Assembly (NCBI RefSeq): GCF_014192415.1
Contig: NZ_JACHXY010000001.1
Location: 1,674,001 to 1,738,000 of the forward strand
Reading direction: 5' to 3'
Source of the DNA: Microbacterium proteolyticum
GTDB lineage: Bacteria > Actinomycetota > Actinomycetes > Actinomycetales > Microbacteriaceae
Length of the DNA: 64,000 nucleotides
Part shown: piece by piece, positions 55,586 to 64,000 of the stretch
How the letters are laid out: each line of letters opens with the position of its first letter
Numbering within the stretch: the stretch's first letter is position 1
Notes under the pieces: generated by a model
Databases searched by the model: none
What the model was told of the DNA's origin: nothing
The model's input: only the letters and a program-made list of their open reading frames with translations
Program-made: the position numbers and the translations under genes

Positions 55586-56374
55586 ATGACGGAGCACGAT
55601 GCCGGGCACCAGACCATCCGCGTCGAGCAGCGCGGTCGCGTCGGGTGGATCACGCTCGACCGCCCCGAGGCGCTGAACGCCCTCAACACGCAGACGATGC
55701 GCGAGGTGGTCGCCGCCGCCAAGGCCTTCGACGCCGACACGGGTGTCGGAGCGATCGTGGTCACCGGCAGCGAGAAGGCGTTCGCCGCCGGCGCCGACAT
55801 CAAAGAGATGGAGCAGAAGTCGGGTCTCGACATGATGCTCACCGACCACTTCGGCGCGTGGGCGCGTTTCGCCGCCGTGCGCACGCCCGTGATCGCCGCC
55901 GTGTCGGGGTACGCCTTGGGTGGCGGGTGCGAACTCGCCCTCATGTGCGACGTGATCCTGGCATCCGACCGGGCGAAGTTCGGTCAGCCCGAGGTGCAGC
56001 TGGGCGTCATCCCCGGCATGGGCGGCACTCAGCGACTCGTGCGTGCCCTCGGGTACTACAAAGCCGCCGAGCTCGTGCTCACGGGCCGCATGATCGACGC
56101 CGCCGAAGCCGAGCGCGCGGGGTTGGTGTCGCGCGTGGTGCCGGCCGCCGAGCTGCTCGACGAGGCCGACGCCGTCGCGCGCACGATCGCCGAGAAGCCC
56201 CTGCCCGCGCTGTACGCGGCGAAAGCGGCGCTCGACGTGGCCCTGGAGTCGACGCTCGCCGAGGGAGTGCGTTTCGAACGGCAGGCCTTCGCCGGCCTCT
56301 TCGACACCGCCGATCAGAAAGAGGGGATGGCGGCGTTCCGCGAGAAGCGTCCGCCGTCCTTCACGCACCGATGA
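55586..56374 (+). CDS. Enoyl-CoA hydratase
   Basis: 262-residue crotonase. Oxyanion motifs [10 protein letters not shown] near 66 and [15 protein letters not shown] near 108; both catalytic Glu positions are present ([20 protein letters not shown] near 134-153), so true hydratase activity is expected. ATG 55586 chosen because GGGAG lies six bases before it; 55562 is an alternative. The 288-base gap before it (55298-55585) contains only GC-rich DNA with no feature I can name. Confidence 0.94.
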   Translation: MTEHDAGHQTIRVEQRGRVGWITLDRPEALNALNTQTMREVVAAAKAFDADTGVGAIVVTGSEKAFAAGADIKEMEQKSGLDMMLTDHFGAWARFAAVRTPVIAAVSGYALGGGCELALMCDVILASDRAKFGQPEVQLGVIPGMGGTQRLVRALGYYKAAELVLTGRMIDAAEAERAGLVSRVVPAAELLDEADAVARTIAEKPLPALYAAKAALDVALESTLAEGVRFERQAFAGLFDTADQKEGMAAFREKRPPSFTHR

Positions 56375-56465
56375 ACGGCGCGGCGCGGCGTGACCTCGTG
56401 GCGGGCGTTCGTGCCCGGAGCGGGCGGTCGCCGCGCGCCGAGTTCGGCGCGGGTGCTCTGCGACG

Positions 56466-56993
56466 TCAGAGCGGGTCGGGCACGGGCGCCGGGTCGGCGA
56501 AGTCGCCGGCCCCCTTGCGGAAGCGCGCGATGATGCGCACCAGTGCGGTTGCGTCGTCGTCGTCGAGACCCAGATCGGCGAACACCGCGTTCAACGCCTC
56601 CGTCGCCTCGTCGACCCGGCGTCGACCGGCATCGCTCAGCACGAGCAGCGCCGCACGACCGTCGGTCGGATGCGGTTCGCGCGAGATCAGCCCGTCGCGG
56701 GTCAGACGCTCGACGGTGTTCGTGACGCTGGTGGGATGCACCTGCAATCGCGTGATGGCGCTGGCCATCGGCATCCGTCCATCGCGGGTGAAGGCGAGCA
56801 GCCGGAGCATCTCGAAGCGCGAGAACGACAGGTCGCACGGCTTGAGCGCCCGGTCGATGGATGCCATGAGCAACTGGTGCGCCCGGATCACCGAGGTCAC
56901 GACCGTCATGCCGTCGGCGGCATCGTGCCACCCGTGCGCCAGCCACTGGCGCTTGGCCTCGGCGATCGGGTCGACCGGCAGTCGTCGCGTCAT
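56466..56993 (-). CDS. MarR-family regulator
   Basis: 175 residues. Winged helix visible: LSFSRFEMLRLLAFTRDGRMPMASAITRLQVHPTSVTNTVERLTRDGLISREPHPTDGRAALLVLSDAGRR. The extended N-terminal helix region (AEAKRQWLAHGWHDAADGM) is seen in regulators near acyl-CoA genes. Lies between enoyl-CoA hydratase (convergent) and etfB (divergent), so it probably regulates the fatty-acid group, possibly at the palindrome 54046-54061. Confidence 0.9.
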   Translation of the reverse strand: MTRRLPVDPIAEAKRQWLAHGWHDAADGMTVVTSVIRAHQLLMASIDRALKPCDLSFSRFEMLRLLAFTRDGRMPMASAITRLQVHPTSVTNTVERLTRDGLISREPHPTDGRAALLVLSDAGRRRVDEATEALNAVFADLGLDDDDATALVRIIARFRKGAGDFADPAPVPDPL

Positions 56994-57194
56994 CGGTCCT
57001 CCTCCGCCTTCACGGTACCGCTCGCGCGACGCCCGCGCCCGGCGGTGGGGCTCGATGCGACGTCCGGCCCCCTCGGCCCTCTCAATCGCCGGGAGTGCGG
57101 GGCGAGGGCTGCGCCTGTTGACGCAATCGCGTCCCGAACCCCGCGGCAGCGCCGCCGCCGTGGCATCCCTCCCCCCGACGAAGGAGACGCATCG

Positions 57195-57971
57195 ATGAAG
57201 ATCGTGGTCCTGATCAAAGAAGTGCCCGACACGTGGGGCGAGCGTCGACTCGACCTCGAGACCGGACTCGTCGACCGCGCCGCGTCGTCGCCCGTGCTCG
57301 ACGAGATCGACGAGCGAGCGGTCGAGGTCGCTCTCGCCCACGCCGACGCGCACCCGGGCACCGAGGTGACGGTCGTGTCGATGGCGCCCGCGTCGGCCAC
57401 GGCGACGATCCGCAAGGCGCTCGCGATGGGTGCGACCTCGGCCGTGCACATCGTCGACGACGCGCTGCGCGGGGCCGACCTGCTGCTGACCGCCGAGGTG
57501 CTCGCCGCCGCCGTGCGGCGCGCCGATTACGACCTCGTCGTCGCGGGCAACCTGTCGACCGACGGAGGCGGAGGCGTGATCGCGGCGATGGTCGCGGAAC
57601 TGCTCGGTGTGCCGCAGCTGACCGGGCTCGCGGCCCTCGAGCTGTCCGACGGTGCGGTGTCGGGTCAGCGCGTGAGCGATGCGGGCACGATGCGGGTCTC
57701 GGCCGAGCTCCCCGCGGTGGTCTCGATCACCGAGGCGCTGCCCGAGGGGCGCTTCACCACCTTCAAGGGCATCATGGCCGCGAAGAAGAAGCCGTACGAG
57801 ACCGTGGATGCCGCCTCTCTCAGCCTCGAGCCCGACGACCCGGGGACCGCGCGCTACATCATGCTCTCCGTCGCCGAGCGGCCCCCGCGGACGGCCGGCA
57901 CGAAGATCGTCGACGAGGGCGATGCCGGAGAGAAGCTCGCCGCGTTCCTCGTGGCCGAGGGGGTCGCGTGA
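57195..57971 (+). CDS. etfB: Electron transfer flavoprotein subunit beta
   Basis: 258 residues. [21 protein letters not shown] opening, [16 protein letters not shown], the AMP-binding [29 protein letters not shown] region near 115-142 and [22 protein letters not shown] near 192-213 are classical EtfB. Accepts electrons from acyl-CoA dehydrogenases as a heterodimer with EtfA. AAGGAGACGC upstream; its stop shares a base with the etfA ATG. Confidence 0.97.
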   Translation: MKIVVLIKEVPDTWGERRLDLETGLVDRAASSPVLDEIDERAVEVALAHADAHPGTEVTVVSMAPASATATIRKALAMGATSAVHIVDDALRGADLLLTAEVLAAAVRRADYDLVVAGNLSTDGGGGVIAAMVAELLGVPQLTGLAALELSDGAVSGQRVSDAGTMRVSAELPAVVSITEALPEGRFTTFKGIMAAKKKPYETVDAASLSLEPDDPGTARYIMLSVAERPPRTAGTKIVDEGDAGEKLAAFLVAEGVA

Positions 57972-58936
57972 TGGCCGTCGCACTGGTTCTGCTCGAGGTG
58001 CTTCCGAGCGGCGCGCTCGCGGCGTCGGCGCCGGGCCTGCTGGCCGCCGCTGCGCGGGTGGGCGACCCGGTCGCCCTCGTCGTCGCCGCCCACGACGCCC
58101 TCGCCGGGGCTGCGGCCGAAGCGGCCGGTCTGGGCGCCGTCCGTGTCCTGACGGCGGCGACGGCGCCCGACGTCCTGACGGTCCCGGTCGTCGACGCGCT
58201 CGCCGCGGCCGTCGACCGTGAGCGCCCCGACCTCGTGCTGGCATCGAACGCCGTCGAATCGCGCGATGCGTTGGCCCGACTCGCCGCGCGTCGCCGGCTG
58301 CCCGTGGCCGTCGACGTCGTCGGAGTCGATCGAGATGAGATCGGCATCGTGGCGCATCACTCGGTCCTCGGCGGTGCGTTCGCCGTCGACGGTGCGCCCA
58401 CCTTCGGTCCGCTGCTGGCCACACTGCGGCCGGGAGCCGTCGACGTCCGTCTCGACGCGCAGCCGGTCGTCGGCGAGGAGCTCGAGGTGGCGGCATCCGG
58501 GGTCCGCGCCGCCCGCGTCGACGGCTTCGCCGAGACCGCCGCGCCCTCGTCACGCCCGGAACTCCGCGGGGCCAAAGCGGTGGTCGCGGGCGGGCGGGGC
58601 ATCGGCTCGCGCGAGGACTTCGCCCTCGTCGAACGTCTCGCCGACGCGCTCGGCGCGGCGGTGGGCGCCTCGCGTGCCGCGGTCGATGCCGGCTACGTCC
58701 CCGCGAGCGCACAGGTGGGTCAGACCGGAGTATCGGTGTCGCCGCGCCTGTACATCGCGCTCGGTATCTCGGGGGCGATCCAGCACCGCGCGGGGATGCA
58801 GACGGCGGGCACGATCGTCGCAATCGACAAGAATTCCGACGCGCCGATCTTCGACATCGCCGATTTCGGTATCGTCGGAGATCTGTTCACCGTCGTCCCG
58901 CAACTCATCAGCGCGCTCGAGGCCCACAAGAAGTAG
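57971..58936 (+). CDS. etfA: Electron transfer flavoprotein subunit alpha
   Basis: 321 residues with the FAD domain at the C-terminus: [41 protein letters not shown] near 205-246, [25 protein letters not shown] near 252-276, and [29 protein letters not shown] near the end. Complete and typical. Followed with no gap (TAG then ATG) by a cytochrome-b-like membrane protein, an unusual partner. Confidence 0.97.
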   Translation: MAVALVLLEVLPSGALAASAPGLLAAAARVGDPVALVVAAHDALAGAAAEAAGLGAVRVLTAATAPDVLTVPVVDALAAAVDRERPDLVLASNAVESRDALARLAARRRLPVAVDVVGVDRDEIGIVAHHSVLGGAFAVDGAPTFGPLLATLRPGAVDVRLDAQPVVGEELEVAASGVRAARVDGFAETAAPSSRPELRGAKAVVAGGRGIGSREDFALVERLADALGAAVGASRAAVDAGYVPASAQVGQTGVSVSPRLYIALGISGAIQHRAGMQTAGTIVAIDKNSDAPIFDIADFGIVGDLFTVVPQLISALEAHKK

Positions 58937-60652
58937 ATGGCGTCCACACCACGCACCCCGCGTCGCGGGCTGCCGCGCGTCCCCGGCGGGGAGCCCTGGC
59001 CGCCCGCGGTCTCCGGCGCGCCCGAGGGGTCCGGCGTGCCCGAGGGGTCCGGCGCGCCCGAGGGGTCCGACGTGCCCGAGGGGTCCGACGCGACGGCGGG
59101 CCCGGGGGCGACGCGTGCGGGCGATCTCGCGGGAGCCGTGCAGACGGTGCCGGGTGCGACGCGTGCGAGCGACGTCGCCGAATCCCGACCGATGGCGGCG
59201 TCCCCTGCGGGTGAGGGGTCGTCGGCCCTGGCATCCGCGGCTGTGTCGCCGACCGACGCCGACCGTGACCTCTCGCCCCGCTCCGCCGCGGGTTCGGAGC
59301 CCGATGACGCGGAAGACCCGGATGCCGTCGGCGCACGGGGCGTGACGACGGTTCGCCGCGGTCTGCCGCGGGTTCCCGGCGGGGAGCCCTGGCCGCCCGC
59401 GCCCGAGTCCGGTGCCGGTTCGCCCCGCCCGGGTGCGGCCGCCGACGCTCCGAAGCCCGAGGCCGTGGCATCCGGCTCGTCGCCGATCGCCGACGAGCCG
59501 ACATCGGGGGCCGCGGCCTCCGGCCCCGAATCGTCCTCGGCGGATCCTCGGCCCGTGGCATCGACACCCTCGCCGGAGGCGCCCCCGACCGTGCAGATCG
59601 ACGCCGAACCGTCCGACCCGCCGTCTCATCACGTGCCCACCGCCCCGCGCGCGCCGCTGACCGTGCGGCGGACCGTCTGGCCGGGGGCCGCGGCCTCCGC
59701 CGAGCGGCCCGCGAGGACGGACGCGAAACGCATCGGCCCCTACACGCCGTTGCAGTGGCTCGGCTCGACCGCGGTGCTCGGCGTCTTCGCCCTCGCTCTC
59801 GCGGGCATCACGGTACTGGTCGCGCGGTTCCTCCTCGCCCTCGGACCGGGTCAGGAGTTCCTCGCCGCCTACCCGGGCGAGTACCACCTGCCCGAGTCCG
59901 CGCCGGTCGGCATCCCCGCGTGGCTCAACTGGTCGCACTTCCTCAACAGTTTCTTCCTGCTGTTCATCATCCGCACGGGCTGGCAGGTGCGGAACGAGAA
60001 GCGCCCCGCGGCCTTCTGGTCGCCGCGGAAGAACAAGCGTCGACGTATCAGCCTGACGCTGTGGTTCCATCAGGCCATCGACATCCTGTGGATCGCGAAC
60101 GGCGTCGTCTTCGTCGTGCTGCTCTTCGTCACGGGGCAATGGATGCGGATCGTGCCGACCTCGTGGGAGGTCTTCCCCCACGCACTGTCGGCGGCACTGC
60201 AGTACGTCTCTCTCGACTGGCCCACCGAGAACGGGTGGGTGAACTACAACAGCTTGCAGCAGCTGTCGTACTTCGCGATCACCTTCCTCGCCGCCCCTCT
60301 CGCCATCGTGAGCGGCGTGCGGCTGTCGGGCGTGTGGCCCAAGGATGCCGAGAGGCTCAACCGGCTCTACCCGGTCGAGTGGGCGCGGAAGGTGCACTTC
60401 CCCGTCATGTTGTTCTTCGTCGTGTTCATCGTGATCCACGTCGCGCTCGTGCTGGCCACCGGCGCCCTGCGCAACCTCAACCACATGTACGCCGCCCGCG
60501 GCTCGGTCGACCCGGCCGCCTTCAGCAGTGACCCGACGGGTCTGTTGATCTTCGCGGCATCCCTGCTGGTGATGGCCGTCGGCTGGGGTGCGGCGCGTCC
60601 CGCGGTGCTCGTGCCGATCGCCCGCCTCTTCGGCGAGGTCAAGCAGCGCTGA
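58937..60652 (+). CDS. Cytochrome b-like membrane protein with long repetitive Pro-rich N-terminus
   Basis: 571 residues. Residues 1-265 are disordered and Pro/Ala/Ser-rich: the 15-residue motif RRGLPRVPGGEPWPP occurs at 9-23 and 140-154, and four six-residue xxPEGS units at 27-50. From 270 on it is a b561/b6-type domain with five or six helices and membrane histidines at 334 (NWSHFLN), 378 (LWFHQAIDILW), 487 (VHFPVML) and 501 (VIHVAL), plausible heme ligands. ATG directly follows the etfA stop, so it is co-transcribed with etfBA and may pass ETF electrons to the quinone pool, in place of ETF:quinone oxidoreductase or mycobacterial EtfD (inference). Confidence 0.86.
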   Translation: MASTPRTPRRGLPRVPGGEPWPPAVSGAPEGSGVPEGSGAPEGSDVPEGSDATAGPGATRAGDLAGAVQTVPGATRASDVAESRPMAASPAGEGSSALASAAVSPTDADRDLSPRSAAGSEPDDAEDPDAVGARGVTTVRRGLPRVPGGEPWPPAPESGAGSPRPGAAADAPKPEAVASGSSPIADEPTSGAAASGPESSSADPRPVASTPSPEAPPTVQIDAEPSDPPSHHVPTAPRAPLTVRRTVWPGAAASAERPARTDAKRIGPYTPLQWLGSTAVLGVFALALAGITVLVARFLLALGPGQEFLAAYPGEYHLPESAPVGIPAWLNWSHFLNSFFLLFIIRTGWQVRNEKRPAAFWSPRKNKRRRISLTLWFHQAIDILWIANGVVFVVLLFVTGQWMRIVPTSWEVFPHALSAALQYVSLDWPTENGWVNYNSLQQLSYFAITFLAAPLAIVSGVRLSGVWPKDAERLNRLYPVEWARKVHFPVMLFFVVFIVIHVALVLATGALRNLNHMYAARGSVDPAAFSSDPTGLLIFAASLLVMAVGWGAARPAVLVPIARLFGEVKQR

Positions 60653-60724
60653 CCCGCCCCGCAGGTCCGCCGCCCCCTCCCGGAGCGCATCGGATGCCGG
60701 TGCCGTCGCGCCGGGTTGACCGCG

Positions 60725-60800
60725 CGAGATGACCCGATCTCCCGTCGAGTCGCGTGTCATCTCGAGCGGATGGTGTGATCTCGGCGAGGGATCATCGGTC
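60725..60800. repeat. Weak palindromic element, family E
   Basis: CGAGATGACCCGATC, GTCGAGTCGCGTGTCATCTCG and TGTGATCTCGGCGAGGG blocks; GAGATGAC and GTCATCTC are inverse. Comparable blocks occur at 38698-38775. Between convergent genes. Confidence 0.5.
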
Positions 60801-61437
60801 AGACCCGACCGCGCGCCCGCAGGCCCGCCGCGATGAGGTCGAGGCCGAAGGCGAAGTCGTCGGTCGCGAGACCCACGGGGTCGTCCCCGACCGCGTCGGC
60901 ATCTCCCGCGCCCGTCTCACCCGCGCTGGTGTCGCCCACCGGCCCAGCGTCCGCCGTACCGGCACCGCCGCCGCGCACTCCGACGCTGTCGTACTGCACG
61001 CGCTGTTGCTCGTGCCAGGCGAAGCCGAGCACGTAGTGCAGCACCGTCGTCGCGGCGCGGCTGGCGGTCTCGACGTCGAACCCGTCGGCCACGACCGCGG
61101 CCGTCAGTCGGTCGTGCGCGAGCGGTGCGCCGAGGCCGAGCGCCAGGGTGCTCGACACCACCTCCGCGCCGTCGCGGTAGGTGAGGAGCGCATCCCGGAG
61201 GGCGTGGGCCTCGGTGCGGAGGTCGGTCCCCGTGTCGGATGCCATGCGCTGCACGATCCGGTCGGACAGCTCGGCGAGCAGGGTCTGCTTGTTGGGGTAG
61301 TGCCAGTACAGCGCGCTGGGCTGCACCTCGAGGGCGGTCGCGAGGCGCCGCATCGTGAGGTCGGGGAGGCCGTGATCGTCGAGGATCCGCAACGCTGTGC
61401 GCGCCACGTCGTCGGCGGAGTGTCCGCGGGGAGCCAT
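60799..61437 (-). CDS. TetR-family regulator of biotin uptake (BioQ-like)
   Basis: 212 residues. HTH: DDVARTALRILDDHGLPDLTMRRLATALEVQPSALYWHYPNKQTLLAEL, where the PSALYWHYPNK form is common in TetR_C_1-class regulators. C-terminal domain carries a Gly/Ala/Asp-rich insertion (about 155-190) that looks disordered. Divergent from bioY with two TGAAC-N3-GTTCA palindromes between; the actinobacterial biotin repressor BioQ is a TetR protein binding a closely similar TGAAC-N3-GTTAC site (established for Corynebacterium). Hence BioQ-like by context and operator; homology itself not tested. Confidence 0.8.
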   Translation of the reverse strand: MAPRGHSADDVARTALRILDDHGLPDLTMRRLATALEVQPSALYWHYPNKQTLLAELSDRIVQRMASDTGTDLRTEAHALRDALLTYRDGAEVVSSTLALGLGAPLAHDRLTAAVVADGFDVETASRAATTVLHYVLGFAWHEQQRVQYDSVGVRGGGAGTADAGPVGDTSAGETGAGDADAVGDDPVGLATDDFAFGLDLIAAGLRARGRV

Positions 61438-61450
61438 GGTGTGAGTATAG

Positions 61451-61478
61451 TGAACGCCGTTCAAGTGAACAATGTTCA
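61451..61478. promoter_or_regulatory. Two BioQ-type operators
   Basis: TGAACGCCGTTCA (61451-61463) and TGAACAATGTTCA (61466-61478) are perfect 13-base palindromes with centres 15 bases apart, in the divergent gap between the TetR gene and bioY. The second lies directly before the AGGAAGG ribosome-binding region of bioY. Confidence 0.82.
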
Positions 61479-61490
61479 GGAAGGATCATC

Positions 61491-62096
61491 ATGCGCACAC
61501 CCGACGCCACCGACCTCGCCCGCATCGCCGTCTTCGCCGCGCTCATCGCGGTACTCGGGCTCCCCGGCAGTTTCCCGGTGTTCGGAGGGGTGCCGATCAC
61601 GGCGCAGACCCTCGGAGTGATGCTCGCCGGCGCGATCCTCGGCCCCTGGTTCGGTGCCCTGTCGGTCACCGTCCTCCTGGCCCTGGCGGCGATGGGACTG
61701 CCGGTCCTGGCCGGCGGACGAGGGGGCATCGCCGTCTTCTTCGGCCCCACGGCGGGTTACGCCCTCGGCTGGATCCTCGGCGCGATCGTCATCGGGCTGA
61801 TCGTGCACGCGGGCGGACGTCGCCCCGTTGTCTGGCGCACCGCGCTGGCGATGCTCGCCGGGGGGATCGGCGCGATCTACGCCCTCGGCATCCCGGTCCA
61901 GAGTCTCGTCACACGTCTCCCGCTTGCCGAGACCGCCCTCACCAGCCTCGTCTTCGTGCCCGGTGATCTGCTGAAGGCGGCGGTCGCCACGATCGTCGTG
62001 ACGACGCTGGTCAGGGCGTACCCGCGGGGCTTCCGCCGCGAGTGGTACGCGCCGGTCACCGGACGGCGACCGGCCGAGGTCGCGGTCGACGCGTGA
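61491..62096 (+). CDS. bioY: Biotin ECF transporter S component BioY
   Basis: 201 residues, six helices. Family signatures: GSFPVFGGVPITAQTLGVMLAGAILGPWFGALSV near 26-60 and LAGGRGGIAVFFGPTAGYALGW near 73-94, the biotin-binding region. GGAAGGATC precedes the ATG. Start of bioYMN with a GTGA overlap to bioM. Confidence 0.96.
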   Translation: MRTPDATDLARIAVFAALIAVLGLPGSFPVFGGVPITAQTLGVMLAGAILGPWFGALSVTVLLALAAMGLPVLAGGRGGIAVFFGPTAGYALGWILGAIVIGLIVHAGGRRPVVWRTALAMLAGGIGAIYALGIPVQSLVTRLPLAETALTSLVFVPGDLLKAAVATIVVTTLVRAYPRGFRREWYAPVTGRRPAEVAVDA

Positions 62097-62773
62097 TCCG
62101 CTGCGCGGGCATCGGTGTGCGCCTCGGCCAGCGCGAGGTGCTCCGGGGCCTGACCCTCGACCTCGACGCGCGGACGGTCGCGGTCATCGGCGACAACGGA
62201 TCGGGCAAATCGACCTTCGCCCGACTCGTCGCCGGCCTCGTCCGCCCCTCGGCAGGCGACCTGCGGGTGCTCGGACTCGACCCGCAGCGGGATGCTGCTG
62301 AGCTCCGCCGCCGCGTCGCGCTCGTGCTGAGCAACCCCGACGCGCAGATCGTCATGCCGACCGTCGCCGACGACGTCGCGCTGTCGCTGAGGGCGGAGAG
62401 CCTGCCGCGCGGGGTGCGCGATCGCCGGGTCGCCGCCGCGCTCGGACGTTTCGGGCTCGCCGACCTCGCCGACCGTCCCTCGCACGATCTCTCGGGTGGA
62501 CAGAAGCAGCTCCTCGCCCTGTGCGGCGCCTTCGTCCGCGCGCCGCACCTGGTCGTCGCCGATGAACCCACCGCCTTCCTCGATGCCCGCAACGCCCGCC
62601 TCGTCGCCGACCACCTGCTCGCCGACGCCGGACACGCGCTGCTCGTCGTCACCCACGACCTCGCCCTGGCGCGCCGCTGCGAACGGGCCGTGCTCTTCGC
62701 CGAGGGGCGGGTCGTGGCATCCGGACCCTCCGACGAGGTCGTCGACGGCTACGCTGCGGCCGTGGCGTGTTGA
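62093..62773 (+). CDS. bioM: Biotin ECF transporter ATPase BioM
   Basis: 226 residues, single ABC domain: Walker A GDNGSGKST near 33, Q-loop VLSNPDAQIV, LSGGQKQLLALCGA signature, LVVADEPTAFLDARN Walker B, VTHDLALA switch. GTG start overlaps the bioY stop. The NPDAQ Q-loop is typical for ECF ATPases. Energises BioY with BioN. Confidence 0.94.
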   Translation: MIRCAGIGVRLGQREVLRGLTLDLDARTVAVIGDNGSGKSTFARLVAGLVRPSAGDLRVLGLDPQRDAAELRRRVALVLSNPDAQIVMPTVADDVALSLRAESLPRGVRDRRVAAALGRFGLADLADRPSHDLSGGQKQLLALCGAFVRAPHLVVADEPTAFLDARNARLVADHLLADAGHALLVVTHDLALARRCERAVLFAEGRVVASGPSDEVVDGYAAAVAC

Positions 62774-63375
62774 GCCTGTACCGCCCCGGTGAGGGGTGGA
62801 TGCACCGGATGCCGGCGGGTCCCCAGCTCGCGGGGATCGCGTTCGTGGCGGTGGCGCTCGCGGCATTGCCGTCCGCCTGGGGGAGTGTGCCCGTCGCCGT
62901 CGGGGTGGCATGCGGGCTGTATGCCGGCAGCGGCATGGGGGTGCCGATGGGGATTCGGATGCTCGCCCGACAGGCGTGGGCGGTGCGCTGGATCGTCTTC
63001 GTCACCGCGGGAGGGCAGCTGCTCTTCCTCGGGCCCGAGGCCGCCGCAGCCAACACCGCACGGGTCGCTGCGACGTTGGTCGTGGCCGGGCTCGTACCGT
63101 TGACGACTCCCGTCGGGGCCGTGCTCGATGCGATCGAGCGGGGGCTGCGACCCCTTCGCCGGATCGGCGTCGACGCCGAGCGCGCCGCTCTGCTGCTGAC
63201 GATCTCACTCACGACGATTCCCGTGCTCGCGCGCCTGACCGCCGAGGTGCGCGACGCCCAGCGTGCGCGGGGCCTCCGTCCCTCCCTCGCGCGCGGCGCG
63301 TTGCCGCTGCTCATCCTCGCCCTGCGTCACGCCGACGATCTCGGAGATGCCCTCGCCGCCCGCGGCATCCGATGA
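62767..63375 (+). CDS. bioN: Biotin ECF transporter T component BioN
   Basis: 202 residues with four to five helices and the coupling motif AQRARGLRPS near 156 plus DALAARGIR at the very end (two Ala-Arg-Gly motifs, as in EcfT). GTG 62767 overlaps bioM by 7 bases; TTG at 62770 is an alternative. Completes the dedicated BioYMN importer. Shorter than YkoC in the same window. Confidence 0.9.
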   Translation: MLSLYRPGEGWMHRMPAGPQLAGIAFVAVALAALPSAWGSVPVAVGVACGLYAGSGMGVPMGIRMLARQAWAVRWIVFVTAGGQLLFLGPEAAAANTARVAATLVVAGLVPLTTPVGAVLDAIERGLRPLRRIGVDAERAALLLTISLTTIPVLARLTAEVRDAQRARGLRPSLARGALPLLILALRHADDLGDALAARGIR

Positions 63376-63432
63376 CCCGCATCCAGGAGGCTCTCTTCGG
63401 AAGAACCCACGTCGCCTGAGCGGCATGGCACG

Positions 63433-64000
63433 TCAGTCGCGCGCCGCGTGCCCCGCTGCGAATCCGTCCGCGTACGCCTCGTCGGCGCCCTGGCGGAACA
63501 TGTCGCGGGCGGGGTCGCGCACGATCGATCGTGCCCCGGGGAGGTCGAGGCCTCCCACCAGGTCGCCGCGTCCGCGCACGACCGCGACGGGGCGACGCGA
63601 GGCCTTGCCCTTGACGAGGTCGGTGGCGGCGGCGATCTCGTCGGCCACGCACGGCAGGGTCACCACGAGGGGGCGGCCCTCGGCATCCGTCGTGCCGCGG
63701 AGGTCTTCGAAGACGTGGATGCCGGCGGCCCCGATGGCGTGGTCGGTCTGACCCTCGCGCCAGGCGCGGCCGAGCGTGTCGGTGATGATCACGCCGACAC
63801 GGGCGACCGTGCGGAGACCCTCCGCCAGGCGCCGGGCCGACGCGTCGGGATCGACGGGCAACAGCAGCACGGTGCCCTCGGGAGTGTTGCTGGCATCGAC
63901 GCCGGCGGCGGCCGAGACGATGCCGAGGGGGTTCTCGACGATGCGCGTGACGTGTCCGGTGGGGGAGGTGCGGGATGCCACGAGGCGCACGGTCTCTCGC
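63433..64000 (-). CDS. cofE: Coenzyme F420-0:L-glutamate ligase CofE/FbiB (partial, 5' end off window)
   Basis: At least 189 residues visible; frame stays open at the right edge, and residues before the first GTG (ETVRLVASR) already match, so the true start is outside. Adds glutamate to F420-0. Motifs: [59 protein letters not shown] (metal/GTP region) and [27 protein letters not shown], all characteristic. No C-terminal FbiB nitroreductase-like domain follows before the stop, so this is the short CofE form. Indicates the organism makes F420. Confidence 0.93.
   Translation of the reverse strand, partial: RETVRLVASRTSPTGHVTRIVENPLGIVSAAAGVDASNTPEGTVLLLPVDPDASARRLAEGLRTVARVGVIITDTLGRAWREGQTDHAIGAAGIHVFEDLRGTTDAEGRPLVVTLPCVADEIAAATDLVKGKASRRPVAVVRGRGDLVGGLDLPGARSIVRDPARDMFRQGADEAYADGFAAGHAARD

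Overview
The window is very GC-rich (about 70% by eye), densely coded, and reads as chromosome of a Gram-positive actinobacterium, most likely Microbacteriaceae and probably Microbacterium (inference). Supporting signs are the LAxTG-type and class F sortase signals, MPTase-free lipoproteins with simple lipoboxes, a coenzyme F420 ligase at the right edge, ECF-type vitamin importers, frequent ATGA/GTGA overlaps, and a heptamer (GGATGCC/GGCATCC) sprinkled through almost every gene. I see no rRNA, tRNA, IS element, phage gene or CRISPR array.

Left part (1-8.4 kb): thiamine supply. A minus-strand operon thiM-thiE-thiD/tenA lies behind one TPP riboswitch, and a plus-strand ykoEDC importer for the thiamine pyrimidine moiety lies behind a second TPP riboswitch. 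Between them sit an SDR, a GntR regulator and a D,D-carboxypeptidase. 8.4-13.5 kb holds an APH-type kinase, a GNAT acetyltransferase, a 7-TM protein and a three-gene short-chain acyl-CoA operon (SDR, PaaG-like isomerase, HSDL2-like SDR).

13.9-22.1 kb is a peptide-type ABC importer (two permeases, a fused double ATPase, a lipoprotein) co-transcribed with a cytosine-deaminase-like amidohydrolase and an ornithine cyclodeaminase homologue, divergent from an FCD-type GntR regulator with three palindromes between them. 22.3-27.6 kb is a beta-glucoside PTS unit (bglG, bglF, bglA, HAD phosphatase) with a clear RNA antiterminator/terminator pair. rlmN follows.

29.3-35.4 kb is the most unusual region: a GT2 beta-glycan synthase, a GT39 membrane glycosyltransferase, a DUF4397 surface protein with a sortase-like tail, and a single lipoprotein that joins a GH8 endoglucanase-like domain to a class F sortase domain. 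It looks like a cell-surface glycan system in which glycan trimming and protein sorting are physically coupled.

35.6-42.3 kb: ABC-2 exporter, aldo/keto reductase, DUF4407 membrane protein, NUDIX hydrolase and a quinone-oxidoreductase-like enzyme with its TetR regulator. 43.3-49.3 kb: methylcitrate cycle (gntR, prpD, prpB, prpC) plus a thiolase, interrupted by palindromic repeats. 49.5-53.9 kb: a large LAVTG-anchored 5'-nucleotidase and a VIT transporter. 54.1-60.7 kb: fatty-acid oxidation (acyl-CoA dehydrogenase, enoyl-CoA hydratase, MarR, etfB, etfA) with a cytochrome-b-like membrane protein directly behind etfA, a candidate ETF electron outlet. 60.8-63.4 kb: a BioQ-like TetR regulator and bioY-bioM-bioN biotin importer with two palindromic operators. 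The window ends inside cofE.

Intergenic spaces carry at least four families of palindromic repeats (called A-D here, with a weaker family E), each found only between genes.
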